Translations under genes and position numbers: made by a program | NCBI GenBank assembly: GCA_949318235.1 | Contig: OX439135.1 | Location: 23,514,957 to 23,578,956, forward strand | Origin: Ecdyonurus torrentis | Taxonomy: Eukaryota > Arthropoda > Insecta > Ephemeroptera > Heptageniidae | Direction: 5' to 3' | Length of the DNA: 64,000 nucleotides | Shown here: positions 1 through 11,470 of the stretch, piece after piece | How positions within the stretch are numbered: position 1 is the stretch's first letter | How the letters are laid out: each line of letters begins with the position of its first letter | Notes under the pieces: model-generated | Told to the model about the DNA's origin: nothing | The model's database searches: none | What the model saw: the letters and a program-made list of their open reading frames with translations, nothing else

Positions 1-120
1 CTTCATAATTACAGTACGTTCCCTTTTTTATATATTTTATTAAAAATCAATTTGAAGTTTGTTTTTATTATTAATCTTGTTTTATTAAGAACCAGTGCTA
101 ATGCAACTTTATTCTCGCCA

Positions 121-153
121 AACCCCCCCCCCCCTCTCTCTCTCTCTCTCTCT
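121..153. repeat. Poly(C) followed by CT microsatellite
   Basis: About 12 Cs run into about ten CT dinucleotides. Simple sequence, no gene nearby. Confidence 0.9.
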
Positions 154-169
154 ACTATTACATTATATT

Positions 170-290
170 AATGAAAGGCTTAGAACAACTTGAACAACAA
201 CAAAATAAAACTTTCCTAATATCCCTACATACCTAAAAATCAACGTCGATTTGGCCGTTGGCCGTAGTCTTTCTTACTTTATCCCTATTA
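170..290 (+). repeat. Fragment of repeat family G
   Basis: Shows GGCTTAGAACAACTTGAACA and ATCAACGTCGATTTGGCC, related to one arm of the intact family G element at 34045-34356. Only one degenerate arm is recognisable. The rest of 1-543 shows no gene. Confidence 0.5.
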
Positions 291-543
291 CTTTTTATTT
301 TTCATTGATCTACATAAAATTACATTTACTATATTACGTGCGAGTTGGAGAAAAAGATGGAAGTCTATTTTTGTTTGTATTACATTATTGTATTCTACAT
401 TATATTTAAAATATGACATAATTTTGACACATTGAACCTCGCATGACGATACTTGAAAAATAACATGCAAGACGTTTCAGGGTCTTAAGGCCTTGTCAAA
501 TAACTTTTTTATCACTTAGAATACTAGATTGATAATTAGTACT

Positions 544-823
544 ATACCTTATTATCCATGAATTAGACACCAACACGTTGATTTTGTATTTATTTTCATT
601 TTGACGGTTATATCACGTATCTGACGTCACAATGTACCACCTCCAATCACAGCGCTTAGGTCATGTAATAAATTTAAGCCCCTGCCTCAAGTTCTTTACC
701 CCTATCACGACCCCATCGGTACATTGTGACGTCAGATACGTGAAATAACTGCTAAAATAAAAATAAATAAAAATAAATACAAAATCAACGTGTTGGTGTC
801 TAATTCATGGATATTAAGGTATG
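544..823. mobile_element. Family E long-inverted-repeat element, copy 1
   Basis: The left arm begins ATACCTTATTATCCATGAAT and the right arm ends ATTCATGGATATTAAGGTAT, with ~130-bp arms of opposite orientation. Each arm carries TGACGTCA (near 622 and 729). No coding capacity. Two more copies lie at 3112-3402 and 3441-3728. Confidence 0.75.
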
Positions 824-1200
824 GTAATTATCAATCTAAAATTCTTAAATGATAAAAAAAGTAAGTTGACAAGGGCTTTAAGTGAACATACATTGTTTTA
901 TGTTATACATTACAACTTTGATAAGTATGACCTACAAGAACAGTACAAGAATATGACTTTCACATCAATATGGGGGGAGGGGGGGGTGCAGAGATATAAT
1001 TGCAGCAAATTCGGTGATGTATGAAGTGTGATATTTATTAATTAAAAAAATTATAAGAACATTAACATTTAATTTTTTAATTTTTTATTTTAAATTAAAG
1101 AGATAATTATATTTAATCTATTTTTATTTTATATTTTTATAATAATATATTAGGTAATAATTTATTTAAATAATATAATGCTTCCATGTTACAAGTAAAA
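824..1200. repeat. Flank duplicated with 3729-4090
   Basis: Sequence after E copy 1 matches that after E copy 3: shared AATATGACTTTCACATCAAT, a long G run, then TGCAGCAAATTCGGTGA and an AT-rich tail. A segment of about 0.65 kb including the E element was therefore duplicated locally. The 1201-1403 stretch is AT-rich without a gene. Confidence 0.7.
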
Positions 1201-1408
1201 CATATTTAAATTGATTGAAAGTTAATATTAAGCAATATTAAACAACTCGAAGATAATGAGTCATAAAATAATGAAGTCATAAAAAAATTGTTGGTAATTT
1301 TCTATAACATTAATTTGTCTCATTACCCAACTGAAGCTCTACAGTGATCAGAAAATTTCGAGTTGGACAACCAACAATATTTTCACACTAATTTTTTACT
1401 ATATCTGA

Positions 1409-2527
1409 CAGGGTCGGATTGGCCATAAGAGCTACTCCGCGATCGAGAATGCGCCCCCCCGAGCTGGTGCCCCTCTGCGCCCCGAAGGAGCGTTTTTGAT
1501 AAAAAAACAAAAAAAAAAAAAACGTAGAAAGCTGAAAGGTTCCAAATATAATCAACAAAATCTCAAACTGTTGTTTAATTTGCAAATCTCGAGCTTTTTT
1601 TCTTCGCGTGAGATACTACGACAAAGGGGGCGCCCAACACTCCATAATGTTGTAGTCGATCGATATTTTTTCGATAAGATCACGATCATTTGATCGGATC
1701 GGTGATCAGATTGACGCTTTTTTAAAAAAGTGTTGAACAACTCTAGGCATAGGGCGCTTGAGCTAAGCAATCTCAAATAATTTTTAGTAGAGTCAATTAC
1801 TTAGTTAAGGTACTACTTTAGAGGGTAGCGATGTTGTGGTAAAATTCAATTTTATATCTATTTTTTGGTTTATAATGAACCAAGGAACAATTCTCTATAC
1901 TCCAAAAAGTTTCGACTCAAATCAAATCATCCGCAAATTATATAGCGTAACAAGTCGTTAGGCTAACAAAAATATTTACTAGTGTGTTCATAGATCAAGT
2001 TTTAATGAAATTGACTTTTTAAACGATTTTTACGAGACATTTACGGAGAAAAAAAAAAATGAAAATCGCATATTCAAATTAACATGGGCAATTTGCGATA
2101 ATTTTTTTCTCGAAAAATTCGTTCTAGAAATATCTGAAAAATCATTTTTAATTAAAGTTCAACACGAAAAAACAAGCTAGTAATTTTTTTAACTGCTTAA
2201 AAAAATCCGGTTCAAAAAAAAAAAAAAAAAAAAAAAAAAGTCAAAATCGGGGTTCAAATATACATTCATTAGCATAGGGGGTGGGGCATTTTGCGAACTT
2301 TGACGCTCTGTTGTGACAAAAGTTTTTGAGATAGAATGTTTTGGATTTCTATTTTGGGTACATCAGCCTGAACTTAATTTAAAAAAATACACTCCTAGTC
2401 CTACTTTAAGTAGTATCTTAAAAAAAAATAAGAACTTGAGCTGTTGCAATTTGCAAAGCTGTAAGCTGTGCCATTTTGCGCAGATGTACAAAACAGATTT
2501 AAATATCTCAAAGGAGATAAATTAATC

Positions 2528-2561
<34 letters not shown>

Positions 2562-2958
2562 AAGTGTAAGAACAAAGATAGAAATTAAATCTACACTCTC
2601 AAGTAGAGAAATGCAGGGGCGTCCAAACTGCTTAGCAAATTTTTAATCAAATATATAAGTACTACAACATTTATGTATATGATGTATTATTCACCTTAAT
2701 GTCTGTTAAACCCTTTTTTTTTCAGACCTGCCCAATAAAAATAAAAAGACATGTTATTACATATTTTACTACCAAATTTTAATTAAAAAATAGAGTCAAA
2801 AAAACAAGATTGCCAAAAAATTTCGCCTCCGGCGGTAAGGGGGCTCTGCCCCCCTTAACCCCCCGCAAGGGGCTTCGCCCCCCTTGACCCCCCATCTGGC
2901 TGTTAGCGCCCCTATGGGTGTATCGCGGAGTGCGCCTTTTCGTCCCAATCCGACCCTG
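1409..2958. mobile_element. Non-autonomous CAGGG...CCCTG DNA transposon (hAT-like)
   Basis: Ends are inverted: CAGGGTCGGATTGG at 1409 and CCAATCCGACCCTG ending at 2958. A 5-bp TCTGA directly flanks both ends (1404-1408 and 2959-2963), a probable target duplication. 1,550 bp, no long ORF, GC-rich termini, internal poly(A) tracts (2214-2239, 2530-2559). CAGGG termini are common in hAT elements, but those usually make 8-bp duplications, so the superfamily is uncertain. Confidence 0.72.
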
Positions 2959-3111
2959 TCTGAGTTTCGATAGATATAAGATTTTATTACGTTCGATTTT
3001 CGTATAGAATAGAACAAGTCAAAATACAACAAAATATAATTAAATTTATAGCAAATTTTATTCAATGTCAATTTACTTTTTTATCATTTAGAATATTACA
3101 TTGATAATTAC

Positions 3112-3402
3112 CATACCTTAATTAATATCCATGAATTAGACACCTACACGTTGATTTTGTATTTATTTTCGTTTATTTTTTTTCCGGTTATATCACGTAT
3201 CTGACGTCACGATGTACCGCCGACAATCACAGTCACCGCTCTGGTCATGTTATTAATTTTAGCCCCTCTCTCAAGTTATTTACTCCTATCACGGCCCCAT
3301 CGGTACATTGTGACGTCGTATACGTGATATAACCGCAAAATAAAAAAGAAAATAAATACAAAATCAACGTGATGGTGTTCAATTCATGGATATTAAGGTA
3401 TG
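3112..3402. mobile_element. Family E long-inverted-repeat element, copy 2
   Basis: Inverted arms run from ATACCTTAATTAATATCCAT to ATTCATGGATATTAAGGTAT. TGACGTCA is intact in the left arm and mutated in the right. It nearly abuts copy 3. Confidence 0.72.
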
Positions 3403-3440
3403 TTATTTATCATTTAGAATACTAGATTGATAATAACCGC

Positions 3441-3728
3441 ATACCTTATTATCCATGAATTAGACACCAACTCGTTGATTTTGTATTTATTTTCATTTAT
3501 TTTCTTTTGTACGGTTATATCACGTATCTGACATCACAATGATCCACTGCGCCAATCACAGTCAACGCTCTGGTCACGTGATAAATTTAAGCCCCTCCCT
3601 CGAGTTCTTTACCCCTATCACGACCCCATCGGTACATTGTGACGTCAGATGCGTGAAATAACTTTAAAATAAAAATAATTACAAAAGCAACGTGTTGGTG
3701 TCTAATTCATGGATAATAATAAGGTATG
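3441..3728. mobile_element. Family E long-inverted-repeat element, copy 3
   Basis: Inverted arms from ATACCTTATTATCCATGAAT to GGATAATAATAAGGTAT. The right arm keeps TGACGTCA; the left has TGACATCA. It shares the downstream flank with copy 1. Confidence 0.72.
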
Positions 3729-4090
3729 GTAATTAATTGTATATTTTTTTATCATTTAATTAAGTTGAAAAGGGCTTTAACATTCACTGTTTTTGTCACA
3801 TTAGAACTTTGATACGGTAAGAGCCTGAAGAATATGACTTTCACATCAATATAGGGGGAGGGGGGGGGGGGAAATATAAATTGCAGCAAATTCGGTGACG
3901 TATGAAATATCATATATACATGTTTATTATTTAAAGTTTTTTAAGAATGTAAACTTATAATATTTTACATTTTTATTTTAAATTAAATAAATTATTATAC
4001 TATTATTTTGATAATAATATACATTAAATAATAATTTTTTTATATAATATAATGCTTTTACATGCTTCAAGTATGTCACTAAACTGATAA
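3729..4090. repeat. Flank duplicated with 824-1200
   Basis: Collinear match to 824-1200, including AATATGACTTTCACATCAAT and TGCAGCAAATTCGGTGA. The 4091-4480 stretch after it is AT-rich without a recognised feature. Confidence 0.7.
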
Positions 4091-4480
4091 TGGTATTTCG
4101 TGTTTTCCTCTTGTATATTACACAAAATAAATTCAGCATTGAAGATTGACGTTAATAAACATTTGTTGGTAATTCTGTACATATTTATTTATTTGTCTAA
4201 AAAATAAAATAAAAATAATTTGTCATTAAATTTCAATAAATAAAAATGTACAACATAATTTATACTACTTAATGTTACATAACATTAATATAATGTTGTA
4301 CTTTACAACATAATTATTGATGACTTTGATTGCAGTGTCAATTATGTAACCTTCGTCATGCCAGCTAAGTTTTGTACTCTGAGAAAACTAATATCTAGTG
4401 TGTCAACATTTCTGTAATATTATGTAATAGCTCAATATTTTGTAATACTAACTTATTATATTGCATAAATGTTGCTACAT

Positions 4481-4779
4481 GATGTATTCATGTTAAAGTC
4501 GACGCCATGTTGAATCACTCAATAACATGGGACGCATAGGACAATAGCTTATTTTGCCATTTTAAAAATACTAAAGAATGTTTTTGTGAGCATTGATGCT
4601 GTTAATAGGTTGAATTAGTATCTCAAGTATGTGAGAAAAATAATAAGAAAAATTATCTGATTTACGCAAAGAAAATAAACAAAAACGAAGTTTGTCCTAT
4701 GCTTAGCAATGTTATTCATTAGTCATTACTCCAGTATGACGTCCAAGCGCAATAAATATGACGTCATTCGGATACACCC
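4481..4779 (+). mobile_element. Family C MITE, copy 1
   Basis: About 300 bp from GTATTCATGTTAAAGTCGAC to GACGTCATTCGGATACACCC. Family hallmarks: GTTTGTCCTATGC near the middle, CTCCAGTATG and GCGCAATAAATATGACGTCA near the end. Short ORFs over it (e.g. 4709-4972) are not genes. Confidence 0.75.
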
Positions 4780-5182
4780 TCTATGTGTAATTCTTGAATT
4801 TCTACTTTATGTAGTTATTTGTATAATTAAAATTAATTTAACGAATGTTTGTAAAAAATTTAAAATTGTAGTTCATGGTTTTGTGTTTAAAATTATAAAA
4901 CATAAATTTATAAAACCAATTTATTATTATTATTATTATTCTTTTTTTATATATATATATAATACACTTTAGAAGTGTGTGTTTGCGTAATTCACATTTT
5001 AATTAATACCTTAAAAATATATTTGCAGTCAAATATTTAAATAATTAAAAAATTTTTAATAAAAATAATATTTATAAAATTTAACTTCCATGTTGCGAAT
5101 TATGATGAAAAGTCACTTAATAATACTTTGTTCATTTTTCATTCGTTCTGAAGTACGAAGTGATTTCAGGCTTGTTTCTAAG

Positions 5183-5470
5183 AAGGAAGTAGGTTACCGA
5201 CCTTATATCTCAAAAACTATATAGAAGTGTTTTAGGTCTAAATTTGGTGTCATTGTGTAGCTAAGGGTCACACCTAGCCGTGATATAAATTACAATATGT
5301 TTGACCGTCCTAAAAAAAAGAAACAAATTAATGAAATTCACATTCAGCCTTATGGGCTTAAAATTTCAAAAAATAATAATAATAATAATTTGTACGGTGA
5401 CCCGCCATTTTTTTTTTTTTTTTTTTTTAATATTTGAAATTGTCTCAAGCTGAAGTATCAATGCACTAAA
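5183..5470 (-). mobile_element. Family A element, truncated
   Basis: Minus-orientation copy starting AAGGAAGTAGGTTACCGACC. It keeps the signature AGGGTCACACCTAGCCGTGA and ends inside the element at TGTCTCAAGCTGAAGTATCA, so the distal terminus is missing. Confidence 0.65.
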
Positions 5471-5795
5471 AAATGTTGCTTAGTATTTTAAACTGGCAAA
5501 AAAGGTTTAATTTCCTATGCAGCCCATGTTATTGAGTGATCCAGCATGGCATCATCTTTAAGATGAATGCATACACCAATTGTACCAAACAATATTTAAG
5601 AGAACATTGTTGATGTTAATAGATTGAATAAATATCTCAAGTATGTGAGCAAAATAATAACAAAAAAATTATCCGATTTCCCAAAGAAAATTATTAAAAA
5701 GTAAGTTTGTCCTATGCTCAGCAATGCTATTTACTACTCCAGTGCTCCAGTATGGCATCGAAGCGCAATAAATATGACGTCATGCGGATACACCA
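5471..5795 (+). mobile_element. Family C MITE, rearranged copy
   Basis: A minus-oriented end piece (ATGTTATTGAGTGATCCAGC, then ATGAATGCATACACC) is fused to plus-oriented internal sequence ending AATATGACGTCATGCGGATA. The element therefore carries internal inversion. 5796-6295 is AT-rich with nothing recognised. Confidence 0.6.
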
Positions 5796-6295
5796 TGAAT
5801 TTCTATTTCATAAATAGTTATTATTTTTATTATATTATTAAAATAAAAATTAATTTGTTCTCAAAAACAATAATATTAAATTTTTTTAAATTGTAGTTTA
5901 TTGTTTGTATTTAAAATCATTTAAACTTATATTTATATGTATTAAATTTATTTATTATATACGTATATAATATTAATGTTGTTTTTTATTATTAAAATGT
6001 TATTTTCATTCTTGTTGGTCATTCATTTTTTTTATGAATCTAAAGCATTTTGCAATCAAATATAAAATTTATAAATTTATTTTTATTTACTTTAGTAAAA
6101 ATTATAGTTTATAAATATTAATGAACCTTTGAAAGTTGCATGACCATAAAGTTAATAACAAATTAATTATATTTAATTTTGTAGCAATATGTATGTTTCA
6201 CACAAATAATGAAACATTAATAGATAATTACAAGGAATAATTGATGTTACAATAAAATAAATGATATAAAAAATAGCTCTAAAGCAGTAAAGTCT

Positions 6296-6530
6296 ATATG
6301 GTGTATGCGCATGACGTCATATTTTATGCGCTTGTACTCTATACTGAAGGCATAAATAACATTGCTCATCCTAGGACAAAATTCGTATTTTGCTCTTTTA
6401 TTTGCAATATTGGGTATTGTAATCATTTTTTTTCATATATTTGAGATACTTATTCAACCTTTGAGAAACATCAGAGCTCTCGCAAAAGTTTAAATATATT
6501 TTTAAGCTGGTAAAAAAGTTTTTGAGCACC
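6296..6530 (-). mobile_element. Family C MITE, truncated
   Basis: Begins GGTGTATGCGCATGACGTCA and runs through AACATTGCTCATCCTAGGAC and the CTGGTAAAAAAG segment, then loses homology. TGACGTCA is retained. Confidence 0.6.
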
Positions 6531-6719
6531 TTTTCATAACATATAAACTAAATTTATTTTTTTTCTACAGTAAATTACTTTGAATAATATTTAAAATTTA
6601 AATATTTGAAATAAAGTATATAATTTGTAAAAATATAAAAAAATTATAATAATTCATTGAAATGGATTGATATATTTTTAATAATAATAATAAATCGTTT
6701 TTAGTAAAAAGTGATTATC

Positions 6720-7060
6720 TTAAGGGAGTAGGGTACCAACGTCTGCCATTAGACTCAAAACTTCTCTCGTTAAAAAAATTTGAAATTTTGTACAATATAA
6801 TACTTAAGCTTGAAACAATTTTAAATATATAAAAATTTTGGGGGGTCACTGTGCAAATTAATTTTATATGATTTTTTGAAATTTTAAGCCCTTAAGGCCC
6901 AATGTTAATTTTAATAATTTTTTTCTTTTTTTCGGGACTTTCAAACATCATGAAATTTTTACCACGGCTAGCTGTGACCCTTAGCTACAAAATGACACCA
7001 AATTTAGACCCAAAACACGTCTAGTTTTTTAGATTTAAGGTCGGTACCCTACTACCTTAA
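6720..7060 (+). mobile_element. Family A MITE, complete
   Basis: TTAA at 6720-6723 and 7057-7060 flank inverted termini GGGAGTAGGGTACC and GGTACCCTACTACC. 341 bp, non-coding. TTAA target duplication is typical of piggyBac-like and Kolobok-like transposons; the autonomous partner is not in this window. Confidence 0.8.
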
Positions 7061-7622
7061 ATAAGTTAGGATTCGTAACTGAAGTAATGCACCAATTTTT
7101 AGAGTGATTACCCATACAAAATTAGATTAACATCACCATAATGAAATGATTGACATGTGACATTATTACGTAACGTTATACGCTCAATATCTTATTGGAT
7201 TTAAATAAAAATATTTTATAAATATTGTACTAAAATTAAAAAAAAAATTATTGACGTAAAAAATATATTTATTTTAATACAAGTTGTAACGTGATTTTAA
7301 AATTTTTTTTACAATTTTTTTATTTTGTGCAGAATAAAGAAAGTTTGTATTAAAATGTAATTATGATACTTGCTTTCAGAATTTAGCTCAAATTTTTTTT
7401 TGAATTTCTGGTGGAATCCAAACCCTCAAATTTCAAGTTGTTAACTTTGCGCTCAATTTTCACTTTGGGCTCGTTTTCGTCCTAAATTCTTTTTCAGTTG
7501 TGCTTTTTATATAATCTATGACTATATGTGATTTCACATTTTTTTGCAATTTTAGAGAAAGGTTTAAAAAAATTCACCATGGTAAGCCCTGTATTAGACT
7601 ATATAAATCAACAAAAAACTAA
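7061..7622. other. AT-rich sequence without recognised genes
   Basis: No ORF, repeat family member or RNA gene recognised. Confidence 0.5.
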
Positions 7623-8258
7623 TGTGACCCTTGCCGGAGACCGACCTGATGACTCTTGCCATTGAGTATGTGAAGTATCCTATTAGAATCTTAAGTACTG
7701 TTGTGGTGCTAATGACTCTTGCTTATGACGAGAGTCGTGAGTAAAGGACGAGATGAATTCTTCGTTTGAGTGAAAATAATTTGAATCATTCGTTAGAGTG
7801 ATGCATTAGACGATAAGGTTCTGTAGGGGACCGAAATTCTGGTGTTCTAGAGAGAGATTGGAGGACAGTTCCATGAGCTGCGCAGGATCTTCTGGCTTAG
7901 GATTTTCACGAATATCGATGTCGACTTGGTTACGGAGCTTCAGTCTCGGAGTAATGGACTATATTTGCCGCGAGCACGAGTGTGTGAACCCCTTTGGTAA
8001 TTTGGCTTCGGTTGGATCATTAGCAAGTATTGAAAGTTACTTGATCGTATTGTCGTTGTACTTGTGGTAGTTGTTGGCAGTTGTATACAGACTTAGTAAG
8101 TATTACTGTGCTCATCATATTGAGTATGTTGGTTGTCTTTGAGTAGCTCTCAACAGACAGGTGGCTATACACTGGACAAGCTGCAAGTAGCACGAGAGTG
8201 CGACCTTTTTGCACAAATATGCAATAAAATAAGAAATTCACACAACGGTGTGTACACA
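7623..8258. other. Less AT-rich island of unknown origin (possible solo LTR)
   Basis: Base composition is clearly richer in G and C than the flanks, and ORFs of 70-79 codons on both strands resemble nothing I know. It begins TGTGACCCTTGCC and ends GGTGTGTACACA with AATAAA at about 8223, which fits a TG...CA LTR outline. I see no matching target duplication at these ends, so this is only a suggestion. Confidence 0.25.
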
Positions 8259-8518
8259 AGTTAAAAACATATTCAACCTATTTGGGCCGCAACAATTTAC
8301 AAAATAAGCGGCTTAGCCAATCAGCGACTCAGTTGAAGGTCACGTGGTCACAATTGACGAATCACAACAACTTCGTCCGAGCGTAACATTGGAAAAAGTT
8401 GCTGCTCATAAGTTGTTTTTTTTCTGGTAAGAATAGGGTATTATTATTTTTTTAAATATATATAAATTGTAAATTTAATAGCTTAGTCTAATAAATGATA
8501 TTCAAATTTAAATATCTT

Positions 8519-8548
8519 TGTTCAAGGTGTTCTACGCCTTTAAGTGAT
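8519..8548 (+). repeat. Family G 3' terminus
   Basis: TTGTTCAAGGTGTTCTACGC then CTTTAA matches the right end of the intact family G element (34045-34356). The other end is not recognisable. It directly abuts a family C copy. Confidence 0.6.
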
Positions 8549-8807
8549 CCAACATGGCGTCATCTTCAACATGAATGCATACACCTGCAATTGTACTAAA
8601 CAATATTTTTGAGAGCATTGATGCTGTTAATAGATTGAATAAGTATCTCAAGTATGTGAGCAAAACAATAACCAAAAAATTATCTGATTTCCCAAAGAAA
8701 ATAACTAAAAACTAAGTGTGTCCTATGCTGAGCATTGTATTTCATTACTCCAGTATGGCATTGAAGCGCAATAAATATGACGTCATGCGGATACACCATA
8801 TAAGTGT
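8549..8807 (+). mobile_element. Family C MITE, 5'-truncated copy
   Basis: Starts inside the element at GATCCAACATGGCGTCATC, continues through GTGTCCTATGCTGAGCA and ends ATGACGTCATGCGGATACAC. The terminal outer segment is replaced by the family G terminus. 8808-9323 is AT-rich with poly(T) and nothing else recognised. Confidence 0.65.
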
Positions 8808-9323
8808 ACATCATGAATTTCTACTTCATATCTAGTTATTATTTTTATTATTATTTTAATAAAAATTCATTTGTTCTCAAAAACCATGTAATTAAATTTT
8901 TTTGAATTATAGTATATTGTTTTGTGTTTAAAATTATTAAACTTTTATTTATATGTATTAAATTTATCATTATATAATATTAAATTTTTTTTAATATATT
9001 TTTTAATTTTATTTTTTTTTTATGTTTTATTTTTTTTTTTTTATAACTAACATGTAAAAAGCATTTTGCAATTAAGCTCTAATTTTATAAATCTGTTTTT
9101 TATTATTTTAGTAAAAAATAAAGTTTATAAATATTAATTTATAAGTTGATGAACTAAAATATATTTATATAATATCTACACTTCGTTGAACGTCAATTAG
9201 TGTACATAATAGTATTAAACAAGAGTCCAGTATTACATAACGAATGAAACATTACAAGAAAATTTCATGTTATAATTGATGCTACAATAAAAAATTTTAT
9301 AATTAAAAAAAACTATAAAGCAG

Positions 9324-9658
9324 TTAAGGATTGTATATAGATGGCATTTAATTCCAAATTTAAAAAAAAAACTTTAAAACTTTATGCCATTTGAAAGTTA
9401 ATAGTAACAGCTACCTATGATAAAATTTTCAGAGCCAGTGATCATCAGATAAGAGGGAAAATAATTATTGAAATTAACATGGGCTCTTATGGGACTAAAA
9501 CTTCAAAAAATCTTAATTTAAAATCTAGCATGGCGACCTTCATGTTTTTTACATTTTTGAAGATACCATATCCTAATGTATCACCGTGCAAAAGTTCAGA
9601 TTTTTCTTTCTTTATAATTTTTTAGTTAAATCCTGCAGTACCTGATTTCCAGCCTTAA
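9324..9658 (+). mobile_element. Family D MITE, copy 1
   Basis: TTAA at 9324-9327 and 9655-9658 bound GGATTGTATATAGATGGC ... CTGATTTCCAGCC. Internal marker: ATTGAAATTAACATGGGCTC. Non-coding, 335 bp. Confidence 0.75.
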
Positions 9659-9969
9659 AATGTTTTACCAATTATTGTGTAACTATGTTTTATGATATTT
9701 TAAATATAACAAAAATGACTGAACTATGAAATGTAATATACTGTATGCCTTTATGTATTTTTGTGATAAATATGCACCAATCAAGGTAATTTGCGACCAA
9801 TACTTAAACTTAATATATAACGCTTTCTCCACCCCGTATCTCATTAATATATTGATGGAGACCTTATCATTTATTAGCAACGTTTGTTCTTCAATTAATT
9901 TTCAAAGATTTATTATCTCTTATCAAACTTGGCGTTTTTCGATACATACATTCAAGGCATCTAGAATTA

Positions 9970-10310
9970 TTAAAACCATACACCACATAAAACCACATGT
10001 GCTTTTTAATAAATAAACACGAAATGGGATCTTCAAAACTGTTGACAATTTTTACCAGAATGTTAATGTAGCCGCACGAGAGAGCGTGAAAAATCTGTAA
10101 AGTATGCAATTTGCGTGAAAATTCATGTATATGACGTCAGAAACATGCAAAAATAAATATGAAAATGTTGTGCGGGTTGCATAAATCGAATTTTCTGATC
10201 ACTGTTACGGGGCTACTATTGGGTTTTGAGACACAGTAATGTTATTTATGTAAATCCCATCAAGTGTTTTGTGATATAAATGCTTGTTTTTCTCTGGTCT
10301 ATTCCTTTAT
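9970..10310 (+). mobile_element. Family B MITE, copy 1
   Basis: Starts TTAAAACCATACACCACATA and ends TCTCTGGTCTATTCCTTTAT. Internal CACGAGAGAGCGTGAAAA and ATGACGTCAGAAACATGC are diagnostic. Weak inverted termini of about 15 bp with TTAA-like flanks. ORFs over it are spurious. Confidence 0.75.
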
Positions 10311-10362
10311 GGGTTTTGATTTCAAGACTGGGAATGGTGTAGCACGACAACACAACATGCCA

Positions 10363-10399
<37 letters not shown>

Positions 10400-10401
10400 C
10401 A

Positions 10402-10640
10402 TTAGGCTTGTATTATGTATATGACTTATATCTCAAAATCTAAACAGAAAACTTTCAAACTTTACTATGCCATTTTTATGAATGCAAAAATAGTAACTGC
10501 TACCGACGATAAAATTTTCAGAACACGGGATCATCAGATGAGAGAGAAAATAATTATTGAAATTAACATGGACTCTTACGTGGCTAAAAGTTAAAATAAA
10601 AATCATAATTAAATTACTAGCATAATTATGATACCTTCTT
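10402..10640 (+). mobile_element. Family D MITE, partial
   Basis: Follows a ~34-bp poly(A) (10364-10397). Matches family D from GCTTGTATTATGTATATGAC through ATTGAAATTAACATGGACTC, then stops. 10641-10929 is AT-rich with nothing recognised. Confidence 0.6.
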
Positions 10641-10929
10641 AGTATTTTGAATTCTTTCGTTGCATTAATTTACTTATTGTTCTACATCAGTTTAACATTT
10701 TTTTCCGCTTCATACTAAATTTCTTCCATGTTTGGAAATAATTCAAATAATTTTGGCAATATATTATTAATATTCAAATTTAATTATGAACAGAACTCAA
10801 TTAATTTATAAAAAAATACATTCAAAAATAATAAAAAAATTCATTTAACTTTTAAATAAAAAATTTATTATAAAAAAAAGTTGCAAAATTAAATTAATAA
10901 ATTCACAATATAAAAACTTAGTAATTTTA

Positions 10930-10968
10930 AATTGTGTTGAGGCGGTCGTGGACCGACTTGGACCGGAA
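10930..10968 (+). repeat. Family F terminal fragment
   Basis: GGACCGACTTGGACCGGAAA matches the left terminus of the family F element at 61572. Only about 40 bp are recognisable before mitochondrial-like sequence. Confidence 0.6.
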
Positions 10969-11112
10969 ATCGGAAACTTACTACTAACTGATTTTTGCTT
11001 TAGATTTTCATTATTATTATTTAATATACTATTATTGTGTGACGATAAGGAAGTGTGTGAGGAAGTCCCATATAAACCGTTATATCCTAAAATTAAATCC
11101 TTATAAAACATT

Positions 11113-11178
11113 TACTACCGGAAGATCTTATCTCCATTTAAGGATTCTAAATCCATTGCACTTATCTGCCAAAGTAGT
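11113..11178 (-). tRNA. trnL1: Mitochondrial-type tRNA-Leu (anticodon UAG), probable nuclear copy
   Basis: On the minus strand 66 nt fold as a cloverleaf. Acceptor ACTACTT pairs with CGGTAGT (6 of 7), D arm GCA-GATAAG-TGC, anticodon loop TTTAGAA on stem ATGGA/TCCTT (one mismatch), T arm GGAGA-TAAGA-TCTTC, discriminator A. Short D and T loops and the preceding LSU rRNA 3' end mark it as mitochondrial rather than a cytosolic tRNA. It lies among nuclear repeats, so it is most likely a numt and probably not functional. A misassembled mitochondrial read is the alternative. Confidence 0.8.
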
Positions 11179-11470
11179 TGTTACTAGTATTCCCTGTGAA
11201 AGATTATCTTGAATATTTGGTCCTTTCGTACTAAAATATTCCTATTTATTGAGGATAGAAACTGACCTGGATAGGACATAATACAAAAAATATTAGCTCG
11301 ATAAAACCAGAAAGGTTTTCAAAGATGCCTGACAGATCACTGATTATGTTAAGTTCTCAGATTACTGCTACCATCGGGCCATCGCCATCCAACTGCAGCT
11401 ATACTGACTCACAGTAGTTTAGCATTATATGACCTTGCAGAAGACTAAGTTGCTCCGTAGTTCGATCCTC
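11179..11470 (-). pseudogene. rrnL: Mitochondrial 16S rRNA 3' region (numt)
   Basis: On the minus strand AGTACGAAAGGACC (plus 11219-11232) is the sarcin-ricin loop of mitochondrial LSU rRNA. CCAGGTCAGTTTCTATC (plus 11254-11270) is the conserved helix just upstream. About 40 nt then lead straight into tRNA-Leu, as expected for an rrnL-trnL1 junction. Further upstream only short matches remain (GTTGGATGGCGATGGCCC resembles the domain V GTTGGAT region), so the boundary near 11470 is approximate and the segment may reach ~11755. Confidence 0.68.
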
